Under the pieces are notes generated by a model. The model had not been told where the DNA came from and ran no database searches. It was given only the letters and a program-made list of their open reading frames with translations. Made by a program: the position numbers and the translations under genes. Below, piece by piece: positions 34,744 to 43,041 of a stretch of DNA of 64,000 nt. The DNA is from Aldehydirespirator sp965219165. GTDB lineage: Bacteria; Actinomycetota; Acidimicrobiia; Acidimicrobiales; Aldehydirespiratoraceae. The DNA lies in assembly GCA_965219165.1 (NCBI GenBank), contig CBDCMW010000002.1:2356001-2420000 (forward strand), given 5' to 3'. Each line of letters opens with the position of its first letter. Position 1 is the first letter of the stretch.

Positions 34744-36012
34744 GTGAGCGACGACCGCAGGCCTGACGCCAGCCCCGCCGGAGATCCCCGGGGACTCCTC
34801 GCCGGGGTGCGGGTGATCGAGTCCAGCCTGCTCGGGCCGGGACACCTCGGAACGTTCCTGGCCGACCTGGGCGCGGACGTGATCAAGGTCGAGTCCCCCG
34901 CCGGCGACTACATCCGCCAGATGACCTGGCCCATCGTCGAGGGCGTGTCACTGCTGCACCTGCACACCCACCGGGGCAAGCGAAGCGTCACCCTCGACCT
35001 CAAGAACCCCGCCGGACGCCTGCTGTACATCGACCTGGCAGCCACCGCCGACATGGTGATCGAGGCCATGCGCCCCGGCACCCTGGCCCGCCTCGGCCTC
35101 GGCTACGACGTGCTGCGGGCCGCCAACCCGCGGCTCGTGTTCGCCACCCTGTCGGGCTACGGCGCCACCGGCCCCTACAAGGACATGCCCAGCCACGGCA
35201 TCGCCTACGACACCTGGTCGGGGATCGTGCAGCCCGTCGTCGACGACGACGGCTTCACCCGCATCCCCCCGGACATGCCCAACGTGGGCATCAACGTGGG
35301 GCCGATGCTGGCCGCGCTGGCGGGGCTGGCCGCGGTGATCAAGGCCCGCGACACCGGCGAGGGATGCGAGATCGAGGTCGCCCAGTCCGACGCCTCGGCC
35401 TACATGGACTGGTACCGCATCGAGACCGAGCGGGCCTACCTGCGCCCCACCGACGAGGTGACCGGCAACCCGTCCGACGACTACGAGCGCCGCCCCGCGG
35501 GGCTGGCCGGCATGTGGGAGGGCGTGCGCTACCAGGCCTACGCCGCAGCCGACGGCCACGTGCTGTTCATGGCCTCCGAGCAGGCCTTCTGGCGCAACTT
35601 CTGCGAGGGCGTGGACCGCATGGACCTCTTCGGGCGCTGGCCCGGCTCCACCTACGCCGACCACGCCCGGGGCAACATCGAGCTCCAGCAGGAGCTGAAG
35701 GCCATATTCGCCACCAAGACAGTGTCGGAGTGGCTCGACTTCAGCAACGAGGCCAACACCCCGATCGCTCCGTTCAACACGCCGGCCAACATCGGCGACG
35801 ACCCGCAGTTCCAAGCCCGCATCGGGTTCCTGCCCACCGAGGAGGTGGGCTGCGAGCAGCTCCCCCTGCCGGTCTACATCGACGGCGGGAAGCCCCCCAC
35901 CCCGTCGATGGCGCCCACCGTCGGCCAGCACACCGACGAGGTAATGGCCGAGGTCCTGGGACTGAGCGCGGCCGAGATCACCGACCTCCGCACCGACGGC
36001 GCCTTCGGCTAG
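34744..36012 (+). CDS. Family III (CaiB/BaiF-type) CoA transferase
   Basis: 422 residues from GTG 34744. The family pattern is clear: LLAGVRVIE, FLADLGADVIKVESPAGD, KRSVTLDLKNPAG, MVIEAMRPGTLARLGLGYD and ATLSGYGATGPY. Such enzymes move CoA between carboxylic acids or epimerise acyl-CoA. Odd point: where the family has the catalytic Asp (4 residues before GxM in the second Rossmann half) this protein reads VGINVGPM, with Gly in place of Asp. By comparison the relative at 48555-49745 keeps VADIAAGGM. It may have altered activity. Hairpin repeats begin 25 bases after the stop. Confidence 0.82.
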   Translation: MSDDRRPDASPAGDPRGLLAGVRVIESSLLGPGHLGTFLADLGADVIKVESPAGDYIRQMTWPIVEGVSLLHLHTHRGKRSVTLDLKNPAGRLLYIDLAATADMVIEAMRPGTLARLGLGYDVLRAANPRLVFATLSGYGATGPYKDMPSHGIAYDTWSGIVQPVVDDDGFTRIPPDMPNVGINVGPMLAALAGLAAVIKARDTGEGCEIEVAQSDASAYMDWYRIETERAYLRPTDEVTGNPSDDYERRPAGLAGMWEGVRYQAYAAADGHVLFMASEQAFWRNFCEGVDRMDLFGRWPGSTYADHARGNIELQQELKAIFATKTVSEWLDFSNEANTPIAPFNTPANIGDDPQFQARIGFLPTEEVGCEQLPLPVYIDGGKPPTPSMAPTVGQHTDEVMAEVLGLSAAEITDLRTDGAFG

Positions 36013-36036
36013 CCCCGCCGCCGGGTCGCCCGCCGG

Positions 36037-36161
36037 TTTCTCGGGTCGAGTTCTGGGCCTCCAGGGCACAATTCCAACCCGAGATCCCGCCGAGGGCTCT
36101 GGACGCAATTTCTTGGGTCGAGTTCTGGGCCTCCAGGGCACAATTCCAACCCGAGATCCCG
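36037..36161. repeat. Pair of 53-bp hairpin repeats
   Basis: Copies at 36037-36089 and 36109-36161 differ by one base, 72 bp apart start to start. Each holds an inverted repeat, TCTCGGGT...ACCCGAGA in the first; in the second the C-to-T change replaces one pair by a wobble. The core on the minus strand is CCCTGGAGGCCCAGAA. A third relative with different arms lies at 49750-49801. Confidence 0.8.
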
Positions 36162-36169
36162 TTAGCCCC

Positions 36170-36275
36170 GGTCGACTACCACCTCGCGGCCCGGCTCCTC
36201 AGGCTCGTCGTCGACCATCCCGCTTGGAGGAAGCGGTCGGCACATCGGTCCTGGCCCCCGGATTCCCGGCACAGC
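36170..36275. pseudogene. Scrambled C-terminal remnant of a 3-hydroxyisobutyrate dehydrogenase-like gene
   Basis: The minus strand at 36172-36218 encodes MVDDEPEEPGREVVV, and the plus strand at 36223-36273 encodes LEEAVGTSVLAPGFPAQ. In the intact gene at 38837-39820 these two pieces are adjacent on one strand. Part of a duplicate was therefore inverted and the rest lost. Confidence 0.65.
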
Positions 36276-36305
36276 GCCGTAGTGATCTGGTAGCGTTATA
36301 GATGG

Positions 36306-36311
36306 TATACT
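36306..36311 (+). promoter_or_regulatory. -10 box of hipBA within an AT-rich operator-like region
   Basis: TATACT 36 bases before hipB, in an AT-rich stretch flanked by GTTAT and ATAAC. HipB-type repressors bind such sites to control their own operon. The -35 is unclear. Confidence 0.4.
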
Positions 36312-36346
36312 AATGGTTGCATAACTCTACAGAAAGAATAATTGCT

Positions 36347-36673
36347 ATGAGTGCGGTGAAGCCCTTGTGTCCAGAGACAATTGAGGCCATCAAGTTGCTC
36401 GGAGGCAAAGTGGTCTTGGCGCGCCGGGAGCGTCGGTGGACGCTTGCGGAACTCGCGGAAAGGGCCGGAGTGTCTGTGGTGACAATGCGCAAGGTCGAAA
36501 GGGGCGACCCTAGCGTCGCGCTCGGCACGGCGTTTGAGGCAGCCGCCCTAGTCGGGGTGCCGCTGTTCCATCATGACTCAGCACGGCGAACCGTGGAGGG
36601 CGAGGTCGTGCACTCTCGTTTGGCCGTGCTGCCCGCGACGGTGCGGTCGCGCCATGTCGATGACGACTTCTGA
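36347..36673 (+). CDS. hipB: HipB-like XRE-family antitoxin
   Basis: 108 residues from ATG 36347, with AGAAAGAA as ribosome binding site; the frame opens at 36317. A helix-turn-helix is clear: KVVLARRERRWTLAELAERA, then GVSVVTMRKVERGDPSV, then LGTAFEAAALVGVPLF. It should neutralise HipA and repress the operon. Its last bases overlap the start of hipA by about 20 nt, so translation is probably coupled. Confidence 0.85.
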   Translation: MSAVKPLCPETIEAIKLLGGKVVLARRERRWTLAELAERAGVSVVTMRKVERGDPSVALGTAFEAAALVGVPLFHHDSARRTVEGEVVHSRLAVLPATVRSRHVDDDF

Positions 36674-37910
36674 TCCCGCCGGGCACCCTGATCGCGCGTA
36701 CGTGTGGGTCTGGCTGCCAGGGGCAACCGAGCCTGTCGTCGCGGGAAGGTTGGACGACCGCGGTGCCATCGTCGCCTTCACATACGCCCGCAGCTACCTC
36801 GAGCGATCCGGACCGATGGCGCTGTACTCACCCGAGTTGCCACTACAGCGCGGCGAACTTCAGCCCCTGTCGGGCGAGGTCGCCGGCTGCGTGTCAGACG
36901 CCGCGCCCGATGCTTGGGGGCGTCGGGCGATCGAGCACCGCCGCGGCGACGCATACTCCGACCTGCCCATCCTGACGTACCTGCTTGAGTCTGGTTCGGA
37001 CCGCATTGGAGCGCTCGACTTCCAGGCCTCGGCTTCCCGCTACGAGGCGCGCTTGGGGGACTCGGCCTCGCTGGCTGAGTTGGCGGAGGCCGCGGACTGC
37101 GTCGACAGGGGCGAGCCACTGACCCCCGCGCTGAACCGCGCCCTACTCCATGGAACCTCCGTCGGCGGGGCGCGGCCCAAGGCCCTGATCGCTGACGGCG
37201 AGCGAGGCATGATCGCCAAGTTCTCGTCGTCCACGGACCCCTATCCCGTGGTCAAGGCCGAGTACATCGCCATGGAACTAGCGCGCCGTGCTGGGATTGA
37301 CGCCGCTCCCGTCGAACTCGCGCAGGCACTCGGCAGAGAGGTTCTGATGGTGGAGCGATTCGACCGAACCCACAGAGGCGCTCGACGCATGATGGTTTCG
37401 GCACTGACCATCCTGCAGCGACACGACGCACACGGCATCGCGGGCCGCTACGCGACGTATGCCGACCTGGCCCACCAGATTCGGTCGCGCTTCACCGATG
37501 CCGACTCGACGCTGCGGGAGATGTTCTCGCGCATCGTCTTCAACATCCTCGTCAGCAACACCGACGATCACGCCCGCAACCACTCCGCCTTCTGGGACGG
37601 TGCCAATTTGACGCTCACACCGGCATACGACATCTGCCCACAGGCCCGCGCGGGTGGTGAGGCCGCCCAGGCAATGGCCTTCGGGTCCGACGGGGACCGT
37701 TTGAGCCAGGTCGCGCGCTGTGTCTCCCACGCTGGGCACTACCACCTGACAGCGCAGCAGGCAGAGGAGATCGTCGATCAACAAATCGCCACGATCCACA
37801 CCCACTGGGACGAGGTCTGCGACATCGCCGCAACGAGCCGCGCCGACAAGGAACGGTTCTGGGGGCGCCAGTTCCTCAACCCTTACGCGCTCCAGGGGCA
37901 TCGGTCGTAG
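36654..37910 (+). CDS. hipA: HipA-like serine/threonine kinase toxin
   Basis: 418 residues from ATG 36654, overlapping hipB; a second ATG six bases on is also possible. HipA toxins phosphorylate targets such as glutamyl-tRNA synthetase and induce dormancy. Visible motifs: the N-subdomain SPELPLQRGELQPLSGEVAG, the Gly-rich loop GTSVGGARPKALI, the Lys region MIAKFSSSTDPYPVVKAEY, the catalytic loop NILVSNTDDHARNHS and the metal-binding LTPAYDICP. All key residues appear intact. It sits between remnants of two duplicated metabolic genes, so it may have arrived by transfer. Confidence 0.87.
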   Translation: MSMTTSDPAGHPDRAYVWVWLPGATEPVVAGRLDDRGAIVAFTYARSYLERSGPMALYSPELPLQRGELQPLSGEVAGCVSDAAPDAWGRRAIEHRRGDAYSDLPILTYLLESGSDRIGALDFQASASRYEARLGDSASLAELAEAADCVDRGEPLTPALNRALLHGTSVGGARPKALIADGERGMIAKFSSSTDPYPVVKAEYIAMELARRAGIDAAPVELAQALGREVLMVERFDRTHRGARRMMVSALTILQRHDAHGIAGRYATYADLAHQIRSRFTDADSTLREMFSRIVFNILVSNTDDHARNHSAFWDGANLTLTPAYDICPQARAGGEAAQAMAFGSDGDRLSQVARCVSHAGHYHLTAQQAEEIVDQQIATIHTHWDEVCDIAATSRADKERFWGRQFLNPYALQGHRS

Positions 37911-38033
37911 CCCCAGTTGTTCTTGCCGGCGGTTCAATCAAGGCAATCGGCGGCGCGCGCCGGTCGCCTCCGGACCTGTGAGACGCTATGACACGGTATG
38001 GGAGGGCGGACCCTTCTCGCCCTTCGTCGTTCT

Positions 38034-38150
38034 ATGCCACCCTCCATGGCCCCCACCGTAGGCCAGCAAACCGACGAAGTCATGGGCCGAGTCCTGGGCC
38101 TAGGCATCGACGAAATATCGGTCCTGAGAGCGAGGGGTGCCTTCGGCTAG
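38034..38150 (+). pseudogene. C-terminal remnant of a second CaiB/BaiF CoA transferase
   Basis: Encodes PSMAPTVGQQTDEVMGRVLG and then ends ARGAFG-stop, nearly the same as the C-terminus of the intact transferase at 34744-36012 (PSMAPTVGQHTDEVMAEVLG ... GAFG). The rest is gone. 37911-38033 shows nothing recognisable. Confidence 0.75.
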
Positions 38151-38203
38151 AGGCCGAGCCGGTACGGTAGGTGCCCAACCGCGGGTTGCCGTGAGCACCA
38201 CTA

Positions 38204-38299
38204 AGAGGCCGAGCGGATAGGGAGCGATTCATGAGAGTTCTCGCGAGGCGCACAGCGAGGCCGTGGCCCGAGCGGCCCGTGAGCGCAGCGAACAAGAGC
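38204..38299 (-). repeat. 95-bp interspersed element, copy 1 (reverse orientation)
   Basis: A conserved 45-bp block (38255-38299, starting GCTCTTGTTCGCTGCGCTCA on the minus strand) is followed after about 30 bases by CCTATCCGCTCGGCCTCT. The other copies are at 53619-53676 (internally deleted), 56658-56752 and 60304-60398. All lie outside or at the very edge of genes. Confidence 0.85.
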
Positions 38300-38370
38300 G
38301 GGAGTGACACCGCTGCGACGCGACGGGTTCTCGCCTATCCGCGCAGCCCCCAAAGGAGGTGGGAGAGGAG

Positions 38371-38601
38371 ATGGCCGTGACGTCACCCGTTTCGGAGATC
38401 ATCTTCGAGGTCAGTGAGGACGAGATCGACGGCGGGTACTCCGCCAGCGCCCTGGGCTATGGCATCCACACCGAAGGAGAGACGGTCGAGGAGATCCGCG
38501 GGAACATCCGTGAGGCGGTCGAGTGTTACTTCGATGAGACCATGCCGCGCCCCGGATTGATCCGCCTGCATTTCGTCCGGGACGAAGTGCTCTCGCTGTG
38601 A
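38371..38601 (+). CDS. hicB: HicB-like antitoxin
   Basis: 76 residues from ATG 38371, with AAAGGAGG and GAGGAG upstream; the frame opens at GTG 38359. The HicB core is visible: IIFEVSEDEIDGGYSASALG, GIHTEGETVEEIRGN and IREAVECYF. It is a short form with no separate DNA-binding domain seen. The antitoxin comes first here, the reverse of the usual hicA-hicB order. Its stop overlaps the HicA start (GTGA). Confidence 0.85.
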   Translation: MAVTSPVSEIIFEVSEDEIDGGYSASALGYGIHTEGETVEEIRGNIREAVECYFDETMPRPGLIRLHFVRDEVLSL

Positions 38602-38840
38602 GACTGCCGCGCGATGTGCGCGGAACCGATCTCCAGCGAGCGCTGCAACGGTTCGGATACCGACCTACCCGGCAACGCGGCTCCCATGTGCGCATCACCA
38701 CGCACGTCAATGGCGAGCATCACGAAGTCATCCCGCTCCACAGCCCGATCAGAGTCAAGACCCTCTCCAGCATCCTGAAGAGCGTCGCGGCTCACCATGA
38801 AGTGAGCGTCGAGGAGCTGTTGGAACAGCTTGGGCTCTAG
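38598..38840 (+). CDS. hicA: HicA-like mRNA interferase toxin
   Basis: 80 residues from GTG 38598, overlapping hicB by 4 bases. The dsRBD-like toxin fold is suggested by DLQRALQRFGYRPTRQRGSH (catalytic His at its end), VRITTHVNGEHHEVIPLHS and LSSILKSVAAHHEVSVEELL. HicA toxins cleave mRNA. Its stop codon shares a CTAG with the stop of the convergent dehydrogenase gene, so the two coding regions overlap by two bases. Confidence 0.87.
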   Translation: MRLPRDVRGTDLQRALQRFGYRPTRQRGSHVRITTHVNGEHHEVIPLHSPIRVKTLSSILKSVAAHHEVSVEELLEQLGL

Positions 38841-39820
38841 CCGCGGCGAACGACGACCTCGCAACCCGGAGCCTCAGGCTCGTCGTCGAGCATCTCGGCC
38901 GGGAACCCCGGCGCCAGGATCTGCGTACCCACCGCCTCCTCCAGTCGGCGGACCACGCTGGGGGACCACTCTCTGGGCCCGTAGCGGGCCGCGGCGTCGT
39001 CGAAAATGTCGATCAGCACCGGCGACAGCTCCAGCGGCACGCCGGCTCGCTCGGCCACCGCCGCGAACAGCGACAGGTCCTTCTGCACCAGGTCCACGGT
39101 GAAGTTGATGTCGCGGCTGCCGTTGAGGATCACCTGGCTCTCGGTCTCATGCACGAACGAGTTGCCCGACGAGATGCGGATCGCCTCGTAGGCGGTGTTG
39201 AGGTCGATGCCGGCCAGCTTGGAGGTGACCAGCGCCTCGCACAGCGACACCAGGTTGGCGGTGGCCAGGTAGTTGGTCACCACCTTGAGGATCGACGCGG
39301 AGCCGATCGGCCCGGCGTGCAGGATGTTGCGGCCCATGGCGGTGAGCACGGGCAGGGCCCGCTCGAAGATGGCACGGTCGCAGCCCGCGAAGATCGAGAT
39401 ATTGCCGGTGGCGGCCCGATGGCAGCCGCCCGACACCGGGCAGTCAACCGCCGCGCCGCCCGCGCCGGCTACCAGCGCGGCCAGCCGGCGTACCTCGGCC
39501 TCGTCGGTGGTGCTCATCTCGGCCCAGATCGGGGAGTCGGCGCCGTCGCCGCGTCCGGACCGGGAGGCCAGGCCGGCCAGGACGCCGTCGCCGGCCTCCA
39601 TCACCGCGGCGCTGGCCGCGGGGCTGGGCAGGCACGTGATCACCATGTCGGCCTCGGCCGCCATCTCCGCGGGGCTGTCGGCCCAGCCCGCTCCCTGTTC
39701 CTCCAGCGCCGCCGCCGCCGAGCGGTCCAGGTCCCGCACCACCAGATCGAAGCCGTTGCGCAGCAGGCTCCCGGCCAGCTTCGACCCCACGTTGCCCAAT
39801 CCGATGAAGCCCACTCTCAT
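38837..39820 (-). CDS. 3-hydroxyisobutyrate / 6-phosphogluconate dehydrogenase family enzyme
   Basis: 327 residues from the ATG at 39820, with GGGAGGT before it. NAD(P)-binding GFIGLGNVG lies at residues 4-12, the substrate motif DCPVSGG at 126-132 and the catalytic Lys at 179 in ILKVVTNYLA. The length is slightly above the usual ~300 because of a tail (LAPGFPAEMLDDEPEAPGCE) also found as a remnant at 36170-36275. It probably oxidises a beta-hydroxy acid such as 3-hydroxyisobutyrate from valine breakdown; the exact substrate is not shown. The start lies 60 bases from a divergently transcribed phosphotransferase. Confidence 0.85.
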   Translation of the reverse strand: MRVGFIGLGNVGSKLAGSLLRNGFDLVVRDLDRSAAAALEEQGAGWADSPAEMAAEADMVITCLPSPAASAAVMEAGDGVLAGLASRSGRGDGADSPIWAEMSTTDEAEVRRLAALVAGAGGAAVDCPVSGGCHRAATGNISIFAGCDRAIFERALPVLTAMGRNILHAGPIGSASILKVVTNYLATANLVSLCEALVTSKLAGIDLNTAYEAIRISSGNSFVHETESQVILNGSRDINFTVDLVQKDLSLFAAVAERAGVPLELSPVLIDIFDDAAARYGPREWSPSVVRRLEEAVGTQILAPGFPAEMLDDEPEAPGCEVVVRRG

Positions 39821-39880
39821 AAGTGACCTCCCTGACGGTGTGCCGAATGCCGCCCAACCCCGCTGCCGTTTGCAATCGAG

Positions 39881-40936
39881 GTGCGGCCCGGCGACGCTAG
39901 CGCTGTGGCCAGAGCGCCGAAGGGAATCGATCCGGAGCCGGTCACGGCCTGGCTGGCCGCCGAGGTGGGAGTGGCCCCGCCCCTCGACTTCGACCCCATC
40001 GCGGGGGGCGCCTCCAACCTCACCTTCGTCGTGACCGACGCAGCCGGCCGTCGGGTTGTGCTCAGGCGCCCGCCCACCGGCCATGTGCTGGCCAGCGCCC
40101 ACGACATGACCCGCGAGCATCGCGTGATCTCGGCCCTGGCGCCCACGCTGGTGCCGGTGCCGCCCGCGCTGGGGCTGTGCACCGACGCAGCCGTCAACGG
40201 CGCCGACTTCTACGTGATGGACTACGTCGAGGGCTCGGTGGTGTTCGACCGCGTCGACGCGACGGCGGTGGACGAGGCGGTGCGCCCGGTCATGGCTCGC
40301 TCGATAGTCGACACCCTCGCAGACCTGCACTCGCTGGACCCCGACCAGGCCGGGCTGGGCGACCTCGGCCGCCGGGAGGGCTACTGCGCCCGCCAGCTAC
40401 GGCGCTGGCAGCGTCAGGTGGACGAAGGCTCCGACCGGGAACTGCCGCTGGTGCGCGAGCTGCACGACCGGCTCGTGGCGTCGATCCCCGAGCAGCAGGG
40501 AGTGGGGATCGTGCACGGCGACTACCGCCTGGACAACTGCATCGTGGCCGCCGACGGCTCGGTGGCCGCGGTGCTCGACTGGGAGCTGTGCACCCTGGGA
40601 GACGTGCTCATCGACGTGGCCGGGCTGGTGACATGGTGGGGCGACTCGCAGGAGGGCGAGGGCCGGCTGGCCGACATGCCCACCACCGTCGAGGGCTTCG
40701 GCACGCCCGCAGACGTGCTCGAGCGCTACCGGCAGCGCTCCGAGCGGGACCTATCGCGCCTCGACTGGTACGTCGCGCTGCAGTTCTGGCGGGTGGCCTG
40801 CATCATCGAGGGCGTGCGGGTGCGCCACACTGCGGGAGCCATGGGAGACAAGCAGCACTACGACGACGCCGGCGCCAGGCAGTTCATCGACTACTCGCTG
40901 GACCGCTGCGCCGAACTGCTCGACGCCGCCGCCTGA
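39881..40936 (+). CDS. Aminoglycoside phosphotransferase (APH)-fold kinase family protein
   Basis: 351 residues from GTG 39881; GTG 39905 is an equally possible start. The APH kinase pattern is clear: GGASNLTFVVTDAAGRRVVL, the Lys-substituted RRPPTGHVLASAHDM loop, the catalytic GIVHGDYRLDNCIV and the metal-binding AAVLDWELCTLGD. This subgroup (ACAD10-like) is common next to acyl-CoA dehydrogenases in actinobacteria and probably phosphorylates a hydroxyacyl-CoA or similar metabolite rather than an antibiotic. Its stop is 5 bases before the flavoprotein gene, so they form an operon. Confidence 0.82.
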   Translation: MRPGDASAVARAPKGIDPEPVTAWLAAEVGVAPPLDFDPIAGGASNLTFVVTDAAGRRVVLRRPPTGHVLASAHDMTREHRVISALAPTLVPVPPALGLCTDAAVNGADFYVMDYVEGSVVFDRVDATAVDEAVRPVMARSIVDTLADLHSLDPDQAGLGDLGRREGYCARQLRRWQRQVDEGSDRELPLVRELHDRLVASIPEQQGVGIVHGDYRLDNCIVAADGSVAAVLDWELCTLGDVLIDVAGLVTWWGDSQEGEGRLADMPTTVEGFGTPADVLERYRQRSERDLSRLDWYVALQFWRVACIIEGVRVRHTAGAMGDKQHYDDAGARQFIDYSLDRCAELLDAAA

Positions 40937-40941
40937 CCTCC

Positions 40942-43038
40942 ATGCGCGATCCCAAGTACGACGTGCTGTTCGAGCCGGTGCGGATCGGCCCGCTAACGGC
41001 CAAGAACCGGTTCTTCCAGGTGCCTCACTGCAACGGCATGGGCTACCGCGACCCCAGAGCCTGTGCCGAGATGCGGGCCGTCAAGGCGCAGGGAGGCTGG
41101 GCGGTGGTCTGCACCGAGGAAGCCGAGATCCACTACACCTCGGAGGTAACCCCCTACATCGAGGCTCGGATCTGGGACGACAGCGACATCCCCGCGCTGG
41201 CCCTGATGGCCGAGCGGGTCCACGACTGCGGGGCGCTGGCCGGCATCGAACTCGCCTACAACGGCCTCGACGGCACCAACCTGCACTCGCGTGTCGTCCC
41301 CCAGGCGCCCTCGGCGCTGCCGGTGATCTCAGGTTCTTCCCACCCGGTTCAGGCGCGGGCCATGACCAAGCGGGACATCGCCAACCTGCGACGCTGGCAC
41401 CGCCAGGCCGTGGACCGCTCGCTGCGGGCCGGGTTCGATCTCGTCTACGTGTACTCGGGCCACTCCCTCGGCGCGGCCCACCACTTCCTGTCGCGCCGTT
41501 ACAACCATCGCAGCGACGAGTACGGCGGGAGCCTCCGCAACCGGATGCGGCTGCTGCGAGAACTGCTGGAGGACACCGTCGAGGAAGTCGCCGGACGGGC
41601 CGCGGTGGCCTGCCGGGTGACGGTCGACGAGACGATGTACCGCGACGGCATCGACCGCTCCGAGATCGAGGCCGTCATCGGCGAACTGGGCGAGATCCCC
41701 GACCTGTGGGACTTCGTGCCCGGCACCTGGGAGGACGACAGCGTCACGTCGCGCTTCAGCGCCGAGGCCCACGAGGAGGAGTGGGTGCGAGGCCTCAAGG
41801 CCCTCACCTCCAAACCGGTCGTCGGGGTCGGGCGGTTCACGTCACCGGACACGATGGTGCGCATGATCCGTCAGGGCATTCTCGACTTCATCGGGGCGGC
41901 CCGTCCTTCCATCGCCGATCCGTACCTGCCCCGCAAGATCGAGGAGGGCCGCCTCGAAGACATCCGCGAGTGCATCGGCTGCAACATCTGCGTGACCGGC
42001 GACTACACCATGTCGCCCATCCGCTGCACCCAGAACCCGTCGATGGGCGAGGAGTGGCGGCGAGGATGGCACCCCGAGCGCTACCGGCCCCGCCACGCCG
42101 AGGAGAAGGTGCTGGTAGTGGGCGCTGGCCCGGCCGGTTTGGAAGCAGCCATGGCGCTGGGCAAGCGGGGATACGAGGTGGTGCTGGTCGAGAGGTCGCG
42201 CACGCTCGGCGGCCGGGTGGCGGCCGAGGCCCGGCTGCCGGGGCTGGCTGAATGGGTCCGGGTGGTGGACTACCGCGTCGGTCAGATCTCGCGTCTCGGC
42301 AATGTCGAGCACTTCCTGGAGAGCGACATGACCGCCGAGGAGGCGCTCTCCTACTGCTTCGACCACATCGCGGTGGCCACCGGCTCGGTGTGGCGCCGCG
42401 ACGGGGTGGCCCGCTGGCACACCCGGGCCGGTGCCATGGCCATCGGCGGCCTGACGGCGTTCACCCCCGGCGACATCCTGGCCGGCGCCCGCCCTCCCGC
42501 CCGAAGCCGGGTCGCGATCTACGACGACGACCACTACTACATGGGCGGGGTCCTGGCCGAGCTGCTGCGAGGCGAGGGCTACGAGGTGGTTCTGGTCACG
42601 CCGGAGCCGCTGGTGTCGGCCTGGACGGTCAACACCATGGAGCAGCACCGCATCCAGGCCCGGCTCATGGAGTCGGGCGTAGCGCTACAAACCTCCACCG
42701 CAGTCTCGGCCGTGCTCGACGACGGGCTGCGAACCGAGTGCGCCTTCACCGAGCGCGAGGGCCGGATCGACGCAGACGCAGTGGTGCTGGTCACGGCCCG
42801 CCTGCCCATCGACGGGCTGGCCCAGGACCTGCTGTCCCGGCGCGGCGAATGGCCTGACCGCGGACTGCTCAGCGTCCGAGCGGTTGGAGACGCTCTCGCC
42901 CCCGGCACGATCGCGGCGGCGGTTTGGGACGGCCGCCGTTACGCCGAGGAGCTGGAATCCCCCACCGACGACGCCGACACCACCCCCTACCGCCGAGAAG
43001 TCACCGCCCTGGCCTCGCGGAGCTGCAGGCCGGGGTAG
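40942..43038 (+). CDS. Trimethylamine-dehydrogenase-like iron-sulfur flavoprotein
   Basis: 698 residues from ATG 40942; the frame extends far upstream over the previous gene. The N-terminal OYE-type barrel starts like TMADH (KYDVLFEPVRIGPLTAKNRF, then FQVPHC with Cys30, the residue that binds FMN covalently in TMADH). The 4Fe-4S site is CIGCNICVTGDYTMSPIRC, followed by TQNPSMGEEWRRGWHPERY as in TMADH. A C-terminal FAD/ADP-binding domain begins VLVVGAGPAGLEAA. By eye, two of the three TMADH aromatic-bowl positions are not conserved (Tyr60 becomes Glu, Trp355 becomes Asp or Tyr), so the substrate is probably not trimethylamine. Another amine or an enoyl compound is possible. Confidence 0.83.
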   Translation: MRDPKYDVLFEPVRIGPLTAKNRFFQVPHCNGMGYRDPRACAEMRAVKAQGGWAVVCTEEAEIHYTSEVTPYIEARIWDDSDIPALALMAERVHDCGALAGIELAYNGLDGTNLHSRVVPQAPSALPVISGSSHPVQARAMTKRDIANLRRWHRQAVDRSLRAGFDLVYVYSGHSLGAAHHFLSRRYNHRSDEYGGSLRNRMRLLRELLEDTVEEVAGRAAVACRVTVDETMYRDGIDRSEIEAVIGELGEIPDLWDFVPGTWEDDSVTSRFSAEAHEEEWVRGLKALTSKPVVGVGRFTSPDTMVRMIRQGILDFIGAARPSIADPYLPRKIEEGRLEDIRECIGCNICVTGDYTMSPIRCTQNPSMGEEWRRGWHPERYRPRHAEEKVLVVGAGPAGLEAAMALGKRGYEVVLVERSRTLGGRVAAEARLPGLAEWVRVVDYRVGQISRLGNVEHFLESDMTAEEALSYCFDHIAVATGSVWRRDGVARWHTRAGAMAIGGLTAFTPGDILAGARPPARSRVAIYDDDHYYMGGVLAELLRGEGYEVVLVTPEPLVSAWTVNTMEQHRIQARLMESGVALQTSTAVSAVLDDGLRTECAFTEREGRIDADAVVLVTARLPIDGLAQDLLSRRGEWPDRGLLSVRAVGDALAPGTIAAAVWDGRRYAEELESPTDDADTTPYRREVTALASRSCRPG

Positions 43039-43041
43039 AGC

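Noticed and set aside
36037..36161. CRISPR array
   Set aside because: Only two repeats with a 19-bp gap, each self-complementary, and no cas gene nearby. The repeats at 45193 and 47141 likewise have no spacers.
40177..40941. 953-residue version of the TMADH-like protein starting at 40177
   Set aside because: The extra N-terminus is a shadow of the phosphotransferase gene. The real start aligns with TMADH at ATG 40942, placing Cys30 exactly.
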